Positions 6,672 to 14,920 of a DNA stretch of 64,000 nt are shown here, one piece after another. Within the stretch, counting starts at the first letter, position 1. Each line of letters starts with the position of its first letter. The translations under genes and the position numbers were made by a program. The DNA is taken from assembly GCF_000712295.1 (NCBI RefSeq), contig NZ_JMKI01000002.1:15-64014 (forward strand), given 5' to 3'. The notes under the pieces were generated by a model that saw only the letters and a list, made by a program, of their open reading frames with translations, made no database searches and had not been told where the DNA came from. Origin of the DNA: Synergistes jonesii. Lineage in GTDB: Bacteria; Synergistota; Synergistia; Synergistales; Synergistaceae.

Positions 6672-9600
6672 TTATACACCTCCAATACATTGTATTGACA
6701 ATATAACATATAATCCAAACAAAAGCCATAATTTCACATCACTTTTTTTCTCACTCCACCCCCCGCCCAGCGTAAGATACAGCCACGGTATAGACTCATC
6801 CTCGTTGAAATAGCGCAGGAAAGCTTCGGCTGCGCGGATCATCGCGCGGTTCGGCACCCCGAACCGGTAGCCGGCCAGAGTCGCGGCGGCCTCCGCCGCC
6901 TTGCCCCACTCCACATCCTCGCCCGACATCGCGCGCCCGCCCTGCTTATACGCCACCATGACCGCGCGTCCAACGCTGTCCAGCGCGCTCTGCACCGGTG
7001 ACATCTTCACGCCGAACTTAAAATCCGCGTCGACGAAATTCCCCAGCTCGCGCGCCACCGGCACCGTCGAAAGCGGAGCCAAAAGCAGCCGTCCCGCCGT
7101 CCACTTCGCCCAGGCCCACATCGGATCGTCATCCTCCGCATCTGGGCCGGAGCCGCGCAGCAGCGCCTCCGCTATACTCTGCGCGATCAGCACATACAGC
7201 GTATAGCTCGCCAGATCCTTCGTCTTATTGAACAGCCCGTGTTCATACTTCACCTTGCGGATCGCTTCGTTCTGCATCTGGTACATAACGCGGAACCAGG
7301 AATAAAACATCGTCGCCATCTGCCCTATAGTCCCCGAGCGTTCGAACGTCGACAGGTCCGCGATAGTCGAAGCGCTCTGCGTCTGTCGGATCACGCTGTC
7401 GGCGTAAGCCACAGCCTTCTCCTCCGCGCCGTACTTCGCCAGACCCATCTTATAGCACTGCACCCAGCCCGGCGCGTTGCACATATTCTGCATAAACGGA
7501 TAAATCGACAGCATCATATCCGCCGCCTTCGATATCCCGTGGTCGTTCGTCGTCCAATTCTGCCGCAGCTTCCGCACCTCGGAATTGCCGTTGTCCAGCT
7601 GCTCCCGCATAAAAGCCGAATGCTCCCGGCAGAAATCGAACGTCTCCTGCGGATGCGCCAGCCAGTCCATGATCGCCATCGCAGTATTCGCAAAGCCGAT
7701 CCTGTGCGCCAGCGGGAAATACCCCAGAGGCTGCATCAGCGCGCCTCCCAGATTGGCGCCCAAAGCGAACATCGCGGTGTTGCTCTTGAGCCCCTGCACG
7801 AACCGGTCGCCGCTTCCTCGCGCGACCCCGTTATTCTTCGTATTCGCGGCGACGTCGTTCAGCCAGTGGTTGAAATTCCGCAGCCCCCTCTCGCCGAGCA
7901 CCGACTTGATCACGCTGCGCACCGCGTCGCGGCGCAGTATCTTCCTTGCGTCGCGGACCGCCGGCGAAAGCTCGTAATCGTGAATCACATTGGCTACATG
8001 ATTATCCAGCACTGTAAACGAAAGCAGGGGAGGGCGCCCCAGCACATTCTCCGCGCGCGCCTTCCTATGCCCGTTCTTGGCGAACCGCTGCGCGTGATCC
8101 AGCGGTGCCGTCGCCATCACCTCCTGCCTTTCGCTCTGCGCCGCCGCGCTCTCCGAATAGCGCAGATCGGTGACGATCGGATAATAGCCGCCGCGCAGCT
8201 CGCCGAACTTAGTCCGCAGCTTCTGAGCCTCCACCTTCTCAATCGTCGTCCCCGTCAGCAGCTCGTGCACCTTGCGTACCTTCGGCCACATCTCCTCCAG
8301 CAGGTCCCACACGCCCTGCACATACCGCCAGTCCTTTTCCGTCAGCTGATCCTTTATCCTCTCTATATCCTTGTCCGTCCAGCCCCAGCCGTCCTTCAGG
8401 CGCGCGATATTATCCGCGTTCCCCATATTGAAAGCCGCGCAGATGATATTCTCCTGCGTGAACAGGCTCATCCTTCCAGTCTGGACATAATAAGGCTTCC
8501 CCGTCTTCTCATCCGTCTCGCGCCGGTACTCCGGCACGCCGATATCCCGCTTCTTCATATCGGCCCTGAAATCGCCGCCGTACACCTTTAGCTTGAGGTC
8601 GCGGAAAGCGCCGAACACCCTGTTCAGCTCGGCGTACTCGCGGGAGACCGCCTCGCGTATCGGCCGGAAGACGAAATCCTGCATCGGCCCGAAATCTTCA
8701 TATCCGTCAAGAGCTCTGCACATAGCCTCGGCAGTGTCCAGATCCGCGATGAAATCCGCCGCCAGTTTCGGGTCCTCCTTAGCGACCTCTACGACCGTCT
8801 TGCCGTGCACCTTCTTCTTGCCGTAATACCCCTGCGCGCGCGCGAGCACCTGCACGTCTATCCCCGCCAGATCCACATTCTTGGCGAGTGCGATAGTCTT
8901 ATTTTCGTCGCGCCCCGCCTGCACCATATTCTGAGTCGCCTTATAAACCTCCTCCAGCTCATCCATCCTCAGCGACTCATACTTGTGCGACTCGGCGGCG
9001 GAAAGCATCCACTCAGGCACCAGCAGGGGAGTCCCGTCCTCCGCCTGCTCCTTGATAAATTCATCCAGCGGCTTCGCCTGCTCCGTCATATCCTCAGGCT
9101 TCAGCGCCAGCTTGTCCTTATTCTTCCTCCGTTCCAGGTCGAGCCGCGAAAGCATCGCGTCCAACTGCCGCAGATACTCCGGCGTCATCCCGAACGTCCG
9201 CTTCCGCCCGCGCCCTTGATACTCCGCCAGCTTCTTTCTGATATACTCGGCCCGTCCGCGCGCTTTATACATGGCCCGCACCATCTCATGCGCGTACAGC
9301 TCCTTGCGCTTCGCGCCCTTATAGCGCCCCTCGTCGCGCGCCCGCAGCGCCTTATCCGCCTCCGCGCGGCTCTCTTTCTCCACCTTCACCCAGCCCGAGA
9401 CGTCGTAAAGCCTCTGCACCGTCATCGCGGTCACTGTGTTCCTGGTGGCGAGACGTGCGGCCCCCGCGGTCTCCTTCTTATTGACGCTCTTTTCTGTCTG
9501 CTTCTCAAGCGCCCTTTTCATGCGCGCGGCATTCTTGCGTTCGCGTTCCCGCTGTTTTCGCTCATCGAACTCCGCGCGCTGCCGCTCCGTCATCTTCTGG

Positions 9601-11036
9601 TACTTATCGCGCAGCGTCTCGGTGCGTTCCTCATACTGCGCCTTCAGCTTCTTCCTGAGTGCGGAAAGCTTTTCCCGCCCTTCCTTCTTTTCCTCCTGGG
9701 CTTCTGACCTGAGCTTATCCCGCAGCACCTTATACTCTGCCTTAAACTCCCGGATCGTCTCTTTGCGTGCTTCCGCTGCCGCTATCTCCACAGGCGACCG
9801 CACTGTGGAGTCCTTCATCAGCACCTTGAGCAGCGCTTCGTCAGACTCAAACGACACGCCCATACTGCTAAGCGCCTGCGCCGCCGTATCAAGGCCGAGC
9901 GCTGCGTCCTTCTTGAACAGCCCCGGGCCGGTCTTCTTTATAAGCTCCCTCGCCTGCTCCCTGCCTATGGCGGCTTCCACAGCTCGGTAAGAAAAACCGC
10001 CGTTTGCCCGTATCCAGGCCATCACGTTCTTCCTTGAGCGCGGATCTTCCCTTTCAGCTTTCGCAGCTTCGTCTGCCTCAAAGATATCGCGGAAAGCCTC
10101 GTGATAGGCTCTTGCTTCCTCGTCGTCCGCGAATTCAGGCTCCGCTTCGCTTTCCTCGGCTGCCTGCACTTCTTCGGACGCTGCCGCAAAATCCACTTCC
10201 GCTTCCGCGGCGATTCGCTCTCCTGTGTCGTTCGTTTCATAAAGAGCCGCCTCAGCCGCTGCGTCCATCGCCTCGAAAGACGCCGACTCATCCGCGAACT
10301 CATTCGCCATCGCCTCGCGCACCCGCGCGTCGATCTCAGAGCTTACGCTCCTGCGCCCCGCCACGGCGTCTATCATATCCTTCGCCGACTCAAAGCCCAG
10401 CGCTTTGGCCGCGACGGAAAGATCCGTCATGCCCTCTCCCGGCTTCTCCGCAAGCGTCCCCTCCGGCATCGCGGAAACCACATTCTCGCCGAACTCATCC
10501 AGCACCGCGTCCGCGGAAAGCCGCATCTCCGGGTTCTCCTCCATAACGGATATAGCCCGAAATCCCGCTTCCTCTACTACGGCGCGCGTGATCTCCGGCC
10601 GCAGCTCCTCCGCGCGATCCGCCATAGCCTTCCTGCGCTCCGGCGTCAGCTTCTCAAGCAAGTCGGAAAGCATATACTCCTTCGCCGCCTCGTATGGATC
10701 GTCGCCGAAATCCGGCGGGGCCCCCATGCTCTCAGCGTCTCCCTCCGGCAGGGCGGCCATAGCCGCGTCCATCTCCCGCTCCGCCTTCAGGCGCTCCACC
10801 GCTTCCTCCGTGGCCAGCATCCGGTCGAACACCTCGCGTATATCGTCCGACAGTTCCACGTCCAGCTCCGTCAGGCTCTTATAAATATCGCACAACCACT
10901 GCTTGAAGCGCCGGAAGACCGACAGCAGCTCCTTAGACGGCGCCCTGCCCTCTGCCAGATACTTCTCGAAGCCTCGCGCGAAATACTCCTGAGCCGCGCG
11001 GTCATACGCCCTCCCCGCTTCGGACCCCGTCTCCAT
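6672..11036 (-). CDS. Phage large polyvalent protein with LPD38-like C-terminus (5'-truncated)
   Basis: A frame of 1454 codons. The first ~90 residues (AQEYFARGFEKYLAEG, FKQWLCDIYKSL) look like the tail of a zincin-like peptidase domain found at the front of phage polyvalent proteins, but the catalytic part is missing. The frame stays open upstream to about 11,128 without a start codon, so the 5' end is probably lost. Residues about 100-560 are highly charged and helical, with a strong coiled coil of Arg, Lys and Glu. Residues from about 1000 on (SNTAMFALGANLGGALMQPLGYF, TMFYSWFRVMYQMQNEA) match the LPD38-type region of polyvalent proteins, which are injected with phage DNA. The last ~25 codons read into the toxin-antitoxin promoter, so the natural 3' end is also doubtful. 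Confidence 0.75.
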   Translation of the reverse strand: METGSEAGRAYDRAAQEYFARGFEKYLAEGRAPSKELLSVFRRFKQWLCDIYKSLTELDVELSDDIREVFDRMLATEEAVERLKAEREMDAAMAALPEGDAESMGAPPDFGDDPYEAAKEYMLSDLLEKLTPERRKAMADRAEELRPEITRAVVEEAGFRAISVMEENPEMRLSADAVLDEFGENVVSAMPEGTLAEKPGEGMTDLSVAAKALGFESAKDMIDAVAGRRSVSSEIDARVREAMANEFADESASFEAMDAAAEAALYETNDTGERIAAEAEVDFAAASEEVQAAEESEAEPEFADDEEARAYHEAFRDIFEADEAAKAEREDPRSRKNVMAWIRANGGFSYRAVEAAIGREQARELIKKTGPGLFKKDAALGLDTAAQALSSMGVSFESDEALLKVLMKDSTVRSPVEIAAAEARKETIREFKAEYKVLRDKLRSEAQEEKKEGREKLSALRKKLKAQYEERTETLRDKYQKMTERQRAEFDERKQRERERKNAARMKRALEKQTEKSVNKKETAGAARLATRNTVTAMTVQRLYDVSGWVKVEKESRAEADKALRARDEGRYKGAKRKELYAHEMVRAMYKARGRAEYIRKKLAEYQGRGRKRTFGMTPEYLRQLDAMLSRLDLERRKNKDKLALKPEDMTEQAKPLDEFIKEQAEDGTPLLVPEWMLSAAESHKYESLRMDELEEVYKATQNMVQAGRDENKTIALAKNVDLAGIDVQVLARAQGYYGKKKVHGKTVVEVAKEDPKLAADFIADLDTAEAMCRALDGYEDFGPMQDFVFRPIREAVSREYAELNRVFGAFRDLKLKVYGGDFRADMKKRDIGVPEYRRETDEKTGKPYYVQTGRMSLFTQENIICAAFNMGNADNIARLKDGWGWTDKDIERIKDQLTEKDWRYVQGVWDLLEEMWPKVRKVHELLTGTTIEKVEAQKLRTKFGELRGGYYPIVTDLRYSESAAAQSERQEVMATAPLDHAQRFAKNGHRKARAENVLGRPPLLSFTVLDNHVANVIHDYELSPAVRDARKILRRDAVRSVIKSVLGERGLRNFNHWLNDVAANTKNNGVARGSGDRFVQGLKSNTAMFALGANLGGALMQPLGYFPLAHRIGFANTAMAIMDWLAHPQETFDFCREHSAFMREQLDNGNSEVRKLRQNWTTNDHGISKAADMMLSIYPFMQNMCNAPGWVQCYKMGLAKYGAEEKAVAYADSVIRQTQSASTIADLSTFERSGTIGQMATMFYSWFRVMYQMQNEAIRKVKYEHGLFNKTKDLASYTLYVLIAQSIAEALLRGSGPDAEDDDPMWAWAKWTAGRLLLAPLSTVPVARELGNFVDADFKFGVKMSPVQSALDSVGRAVMVAYKQGGRAMSGEDVEWGKAAEAAATLAGYRFGVPNRAMIRAAEAFLRYFNEDESIPWLYLTLGGGWSEKKSDVKLWLLFGLYVILSIQCIGGV
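6683..6697 (-). promoter_or_regulatory. Palindromic operator of the toxin-antitoxin pair
   Basis: CAATACA and TGTATTG form a perfect 7+7 palindrome around one base, immediately upstream of the antitoxin ribosome-binding site and next to an AT-rich TATATT promoter-like stretch. Ribbon-helix-helix antitoxins autoregulate through such sites. Confidence 0.7.
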
Positions 11037-11109
11037 GCCGGAAGCAAGCCACCGGCGGAACCCATCCGCCGAAAGCTCATCCTTCCCCTCCTTGACACCA
11101 CTTGAATAT

Positions 11110-11147
11110 AAAAACGCGGCCGTGGTTTACTGCGGGCCGCGTTTTTC
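11110..11147. terminator. Bidirectional terminator at the prophage/host border
   Basis: The arms AAAACGCGGCC and GGCCGCGTTTTT flank a short loop, with T runs in both directions. On the minus strand it ends the radical SAM transcript (stop at 11,207). It sits inside the start-less upstream part of the truncated phage frame and so marks the junction. Confidence 0.85.
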
Positions 11148-11161
11148 TTATCCTTCTTCCT

Positions 11162-11195
11162 CTCGTCTGGCGGCCTCGCGCTACTGCCAGACGAG
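11162..11195. repeat. Perfect 10-base inverted repeat
   Basis: CTCGTCTGGC and GCCAGACGAG are separated by 14 bases, between the radical SAM stop and the border terminator. No T run follows on either side, so it is not a second terminator. It may be an mRNA 3'-end structure or part of the phage junction. Confidence 0.6.
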
Positions 11196-11206
11196 GCAAA
11201 ATCTCG

Positions 11207-12592
11207 CTAAGATTTCTTCGCCATTTTGCCCGTCCTCTGGACCCCCCAGCGGTTGGGAAGCGACTGCCATATCTCGTCGGCTACGAGCGCCCACCTTTGC
11301 GCCGTAAAAACACAGCGGTTGCAGTAGTCGCAGGCCTTCTCGGGGCTCTTCAGGTCCGTGGAATGAGCTCCGGATTCCTCTACCATATCGGTAAGGCGTC
11401 CTGGGTTGTCCAGCACCGGACAGGGGCGCAGCATATTCTCATTGAATGGTTGATTCCTGCGATAGGCCATGAAGAGCGGCGACCTGAAACAGTCGAGCAG
11501 AGGCTTCTCTTTTATGTTGGAATCTGAATAGTGGATAAACGCGCAGGGCTCGACGTCGCCGTTCGCGTTGATGTGGCAGTAGCCGCGTCCGCCAGCGACG
11601 CATCCGCCGACGGCGTCGCCGTCGTTCCAGAAGTCCATAGTGAATATCGGCTTCGTGCTGCGGAATTTGTGGATTTGATCGAACATGAACTTGCGCTGTT
11701 CGGCGGAGACGAGAAGTTCCGGCACGGCGTCCGCACCGATAGGCATATATGTAAAGAGCCAGGCGAACTTTGCGCCCATATCTATCATCGCGTCAAAGTA
11801 CTCCTCGCTACCTATGACCTCGACGTTCTTGCTCGTGTAGCAGCAGGAGATGCCAAATAGCAGTTTTCTGGCCTTCAGGCGCGCCATCGCTTCTATGACC
11901 TTGCGGTAAGTCCCTTCGCCGCGGCGCGAATCCGTCGCCTCTTCGAAGCCTTCGACGCTGAACGCGGGGACAAAGTTTTTGACGCGGAGCATCTCGTCGG
12001 CGAAGGCGTCGTCGATCAGCGTGCCGTTGGTGAACGCTAAGAAAGCGCAGTCGTTGTGCTTCTCGCAGAGACGGATGATGTCGGCCTTGCGCACGAGGGG
12101 CTCGCCTCCAGAGTAGAGGTAAACATAAATGCCGAGATCTTTTCCCTGTTTGATGATGCTGTCCAGCTGTTCGAAGCTGAGATCCAGCTTGTTGCCGTAC
12201 TCCGCCGCCCAGCAGCCGATGCAGTGCAGATTGCACGCCGACGTAGGGTCGATCAGAATGGTCCAAGGGATGTTGCACTGATATTTATCCTGCAACTTCA
12301 TCGTCTTAGGCGTGCCGATCAGTGTTCCGTTTATGATCGCGTTCGCCGCGAGTATCCTGCGCTGCCCGGCGTCGATGTCCGTCCAGAGGCTTTTCAGCAG
12401 TTTCGACCAGTTGCTGTTCGGGTCCGAGATCAGCTTTCTGACCCCCCTGGTCTCCAGCGTAACGGCGTTGCCATCCTTGTCATGCTTCTCCAACATATCC
12501 AGCAGCTTTGGAATGTTCGTCTCAGGATCTCTGTCCAGATAGCTGAAGAATTGTTTCATTGCAAATCCCTTCAGTGCTTCATAAGGATTCAT
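11207..12592 (-). CDS. Radical SAM/SPASM-type enzyme of unknown substrate
   Basis: A 461-residue enzyme. The radical SAM cluster motif CNLHCIGC (Cys120, Cys124, Cys127) is followed by YSGGEPL, the usual SAM-contact motif. A C-terminal cysteine cluster (GGCVAGGRGYC, VEPC, and later CDYCNRC) indicates auxiliary iron-sulfur binding of the SPASM type. The first ~100 residues are a helical extension. Proteins with a CIGCWAAEYG core are widespread in anaerobes, and to my knowledge no substrate is established. The start has AAGGAAGGAGA 5 bases upstream. It is monocistronic between an intergenic gap and its terminator; no precursor peptide was seen beside it. Confidence 0.85.
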   Translation of the reverse strand: MNPYEALKGFAMKQFFSYLDRDPETNIPKLLDMLEKHDKDGNAVTLETRGVRKLISDPNSNWSKLLKSLWTDIDAGQRRILAANAIINGTLIGTPKTMKLQDKYQCNIPWTILIDPTSACNLHCIGCWAAEYGNKLDLSFEQLDSIIKQGKDLGIYVYLYSGGEPLVRKADIIRLCEKHNDCAFLAFTNGTLIDDAFADEMLRVKNFVPAFSVEGFEEATDSRRGEGTYRKVIEAMARLKARKLLFGISCCYTSKNVEVIGSEEYFDAMIDMGAKFAWLFTYMPIGADAVPELLVSAEQRKFMFDQIHKFRSTKPIFTMDFWNDGDAVGGCVAGGRGYCHINANGDVEPCAFIHYSDSNIKEKPLLDCFRSPLFMAYRRNQPFNENMLRPCPVLDNPGRLTDMVEESGAHSTDLKSPEKACDYCNRCVFTAQRWALVADEIWQSLPNRWGVQRTGKMAKKS

Positions 12593-13061
12593 AAAAATCT
12601 CCTTCCTTTCAAAAAAATTATCTATAAAGCCCAGCCATCGTATAAAACTCGCCTATCTTTTTAAGTTATTTTACAACAAAAGCCGATAAATGCGCTAAGC
12701 GAAGCCGCCTCGCAAGACATCTACGCACTTTTCGGCGGACACATTCCTTCACAAATTTCTATCCAGGCTTTTATCCGTCACCGCAACAAAAAGACGCAAC
12801 GTTATGCACGCACATGTACCTTCGGCGCGGCAACGGTAACCGCCGGACATTTTTAACTTATCATATATCTAAATAAACAGCTACGCAAGTCAGACGCTCG
12901 TAAGATAGCATATAGATTTATTCTGGTAAGTTTTATTTACAAATTTTACGCCTTATATCGCCCGTCGCCTATACGCCATAGTTTTTTCAGTCGGCCGTTC
13001 CTCGCAATGTTTTCCCGGCGATACAGACGGAAATTTTTTTGCCCGCGCCCGCGCGTCACTC
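12593..13061. other. Intergenic stretch without a recognised gene
   Basis: About 470 bases between the radical SAM gene and dpaL, more AT-rich than its flanks. Open frames here are short and have no ribosome-binding site. It should contain the minus-strand promoter of the radical SAM gene; a TATACG-like box around 12,640 is possible but weak. I see no RNA structure that I recognise. Confidence 0.5.
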
Positions 13062-14276
13062 TTAATAACCCTTCGCTCCCTCCCACACTATCCTGCGATA
13101 GCTATCCGGGTCTGTGGCTCCTTCCGTCGAGAATAGCAGGACGCGCGAATTTCTGTCCAGTTGCAGCTCTTCGCGGAGCGGCGCAAGTTTCGCGTCCGTC
13201 GCTATCGAATGGAGCAGCCCGGCCGTCGCGGCTCCCGATTCGCCAGATATAACGCGCGTGTCGCCCGGCAGAGGCGCGCCGAGAACGCGTACTCCGTTCG
13301 ACGCTGCTTCGTCTGGGATCGATACGAACGCGAAGGCCTTATCCTTCAATATCTGCCACGACGTTATGCTCGGCTCTCCGCAGGCGAGCCCGGCCATTAT
13401 CGTGCGCATCTCTCCGCCGACCGCGCGCACCTCTCCGTCTCCGGCAAGCGCCGAACGGTAAATGCAGTCCGCCTGATCCGACTCGACGACTACGAAGAGC
13501 GGCGGATCGTTCGGATATTTGTTTGCAAAATAGCCGACGACGGCTCCGGCGAGAGAGCCGACCCCTGCCTGGATGAATATGTGCGTCGGCTGCGCGCCGG
13601 CTGCTTCGGCGAACTGTTCGTCGGCTTCGAGCGCCATCGTGCCGTAGCCCTGCATGATCCACGACGGGATCTCCTCGTAGCCCTTCCACGCGGTGTCCTG
13701 AACGAGCACTCCGCCAGGCGTCTCGGCTGCCTTTTTAGCGGCTTTGCGCACGCATCCGTCATAATTCAATTCTTCTATCGTGACGGCCGCGCCTTCCCTT
13801 TTTATATTCTCGAAACGGGGGCGGCGCGAGCCTTTCGGCATCATTATCACGGCCTTCTGCCCAAGCGTTTTCGCCGACCACGCTACGCCGCGACCGTGGT
13901 TTCCGTCAGTGGCGCTGAAGAAGGTTATTTCGCCTATCTCTTTCTTCAGCCCTGGCGAAGTGAGAGCGTCGTAAGTAAGGCTTCCTATCGGGCGCCCCGT
14001 GAGCTTTGAAATGTAACGCGCCATAGCAAAAGAGCCGCCGAGCACTTTGAAGGCGTTGAGGCCGAAGCGGAAGCTTTCGTCCTTAACGAACAGATTTTTC
14101 ACGCCGTAAAATTCCGCGAGGGCGTTCAGCGCGGCAAGAGGAGTTTTTTTATACTGCGGGAAGCTCTCGTGAAAGGCGCGCGCCGCCGAGACATTCTCCA
14201 GCGACATTATGCCGAGCTCCTTATCTTGCGTATCAGGAAGATTGTTCCCGATCCATTTGATGCCGTCCATGCCCAT
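13062..14276 (-). CDS. dpaL: Diaminopropionate ammonia-lyase
   Basis: A 404-residue fold-type II PLP enzyme that splits 2,3-diaminopropionate into pyruvate and two ammonia. The PLP lysine is Lys77 in FGLNAFKVLGGSFA; the acidic residues that give this family its specificity are present in SATDGNHGRG (Asp124) and VQDTAWKGYEEIP (Asp194). The glycine-rich loop GVGSLAGAVVGY holds the cofactor phosphate. Length equals that of the Escherichia coli enzyme. Two ATG codons compete: 14,276 is close to GGGGAG, while 14,270 has better spacing. It stands alone, next to a tRNA operon on the other strand, and fits an amino-acid fermenter. Confidence 0.93.
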   Translation of the reverse strand: MGMDGIKWIGNNLPDTQDKELGIMSLENVSAARAFHESFPQYKKTPLAALNALAEFYGVKNLFVKDESFRFGLNAFKVLGGSFAMARYISKLTGRPIGSLTYDALTSPGLKKEIGEITFFSATDGNHGRGVAWSAKTLGQKAVIMMPKGSRRPRFENIKREGAAVTIEELNYDGCVRKAAKKAAETPGGVLVQDTAWKGYEEIPSWIMQGYGTMALEADEQFAEAAGAQPTHIFIQAGVGSLAGAVVGYFANKYPNDPPLFVVVESDQADCIYRSALAGDGEVRAVGGEMRTIMAGLACGEPSITSWQILKDKAFAFVSIPDEAASNGVRVLGAPLPGDTRVISGESGAATAGLLHSIATDAKLAPLREELQLDRNSRVLLFSTEGATDPDSYRRIVWEGAKGY

Positions 14277-14431
14277 CCGCTCCCCGCGACAGAAATTTTT
14301 ATGACATATAAAAGACGCGCAAAATCAACGCCCGCCATTTTATTATAATGTATCTTCCGCCGTGCCGACAACGCGGAAAAACGCACGGGAGATGGTTAGA
14401 AAGCGCTGGAAAGCCGGCAGAATCCGAACGG

Positions 14432-14459
14432 TTGACATATCGAGAAAAAAAAGTATAAT
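14432..14459 (+). promoter_or_regulatory. Promoter of the Val-Asp-Phe-Gly tRNA operon
   Basis: Consensus TTGACA (14,432-14,437) and TATAAT (14,454-14,459) with a 16-base spacer that is almost all A, about 40 bases before the first tRNA. Confidence 0.9.
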
Positions 14460-14499
14460 TAACTCCGTTGTCGCTGGTGCGGTACGACGGTGGATTGTT

Positions 14500-14574
14500 G
14501 GGCGGGTAGCTCAGCGGGAGAGCATCTGCCTTACACGCAGAGGGTCGTAGGTTCGAAACCTATCCCGCCCACCA
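14500..14574 (+). tRNA. tRNA-Val (UAC)
   Basis: Acceptor arms GGGCGGG and CCCGCCC pair fully; the anticodon loop CTTACAC gives UAC. The T loop TTCGAAA and the encoded CCA are present. First of four tRNAs in one transcript. Confidence 0.97.
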
Positions 14575-14588
14575 TTAGAACAGCGAGT

Positions 14589-14665
<77 letters not shown>

Positions 14666-14687
14666 TTTAACTGTTCGCCGCTGCGAT

Positions 14688-14763
<76 letters not shown>

Positions 14764-14779
14764 ACTTTAGGAAATTGAC

Positions 14780-14854
14780 GCGGAAGTAGCTCAGGGGTAG
14801 AGCACAACCTTGCCAAGGTTGGGGTCGCGGGTTCGAATCCCGTCTTCCGCTCCA
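14780..14854 (+). tRNA. tRNA-Gly (GCC)
   Basis: Acceptor GCGGAAG pairs with CTTCCGC; the anticodon loop gives GCC; CCA is encoded and followed directly by a T run. Last tRNA of the operon. Confidence 0.97.
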
Positions 14855-14861
14855 TTTTTTT

Positions 14862-14875
14862 GTCCGAACGCGGAC
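14862..14875. repeat. Hairpin repeat GTCCGAACGCGGAC, copy 1
   Basis: A perfect 5-base stem with an AACG loop, just after a T run. The identical 14 bases recur at 18,452-18,465, also after a short T run. Confidence 0.6.
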
Positions 14876-14879
14876 AGAT

Positions 14880-14920
14880 GCCGCCGTTTTGCGCGATATG
14901 CGCGATCGGCGGCGGTTTTT
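14880..14920 (+). terminator. Terminator of the tRNA operon
   Basis: Stem GCCGCCG/CGGCGGC around a second small GCGCGATATGCGCG hairpin, followed by five T. It ends exactly where the convergent ygiQ gene stops. Confidence 0.85.

Larger units (their letters stand above)
1..11100 (-). mobile_element. Podovirus-like prophage remnant, late region
   Basis: Every gene from the left edge to about 11.1 kb is on the minus strand and is phage-like. The order, 5' to 3', is polyvalent protein, toxin-antitoxin pair, tail fibre, NlpC-like tail protein, tail protein, and a lysis cassette. The tail-fibre N-terminus resembles the T7 tail-fibre attachment domain, which points to a short-tailed phage. No integrase, terminase, portal or capsid gene is visible; the element continues past the left edge. 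The right boundary falls within about 100 bases of 11,036, where the polyvalent-protein frame loses its 5' part next to a terminator hairpin. Ending inside a structural gene suggests a deletion, a remnant or an assembly junction rather than a normal attachment site. Confidence 0.8.

Noticed and set aside
7239-8591. Long plus-strand frame of 450 codons opposite the polyvalent-protein gene
   Set aside because: Composition-driven antisense frame rich in Arg, His and Pro, with no domain and no ribosome-binding site; the minus-strand gene explains the region.
14277-14431. Possible riboswitch or leader upstream of dpaL
   Set aside because: Only an AT-rich promoter-like stretch is visible; no pairing pattern of a known riboswitch class was found.
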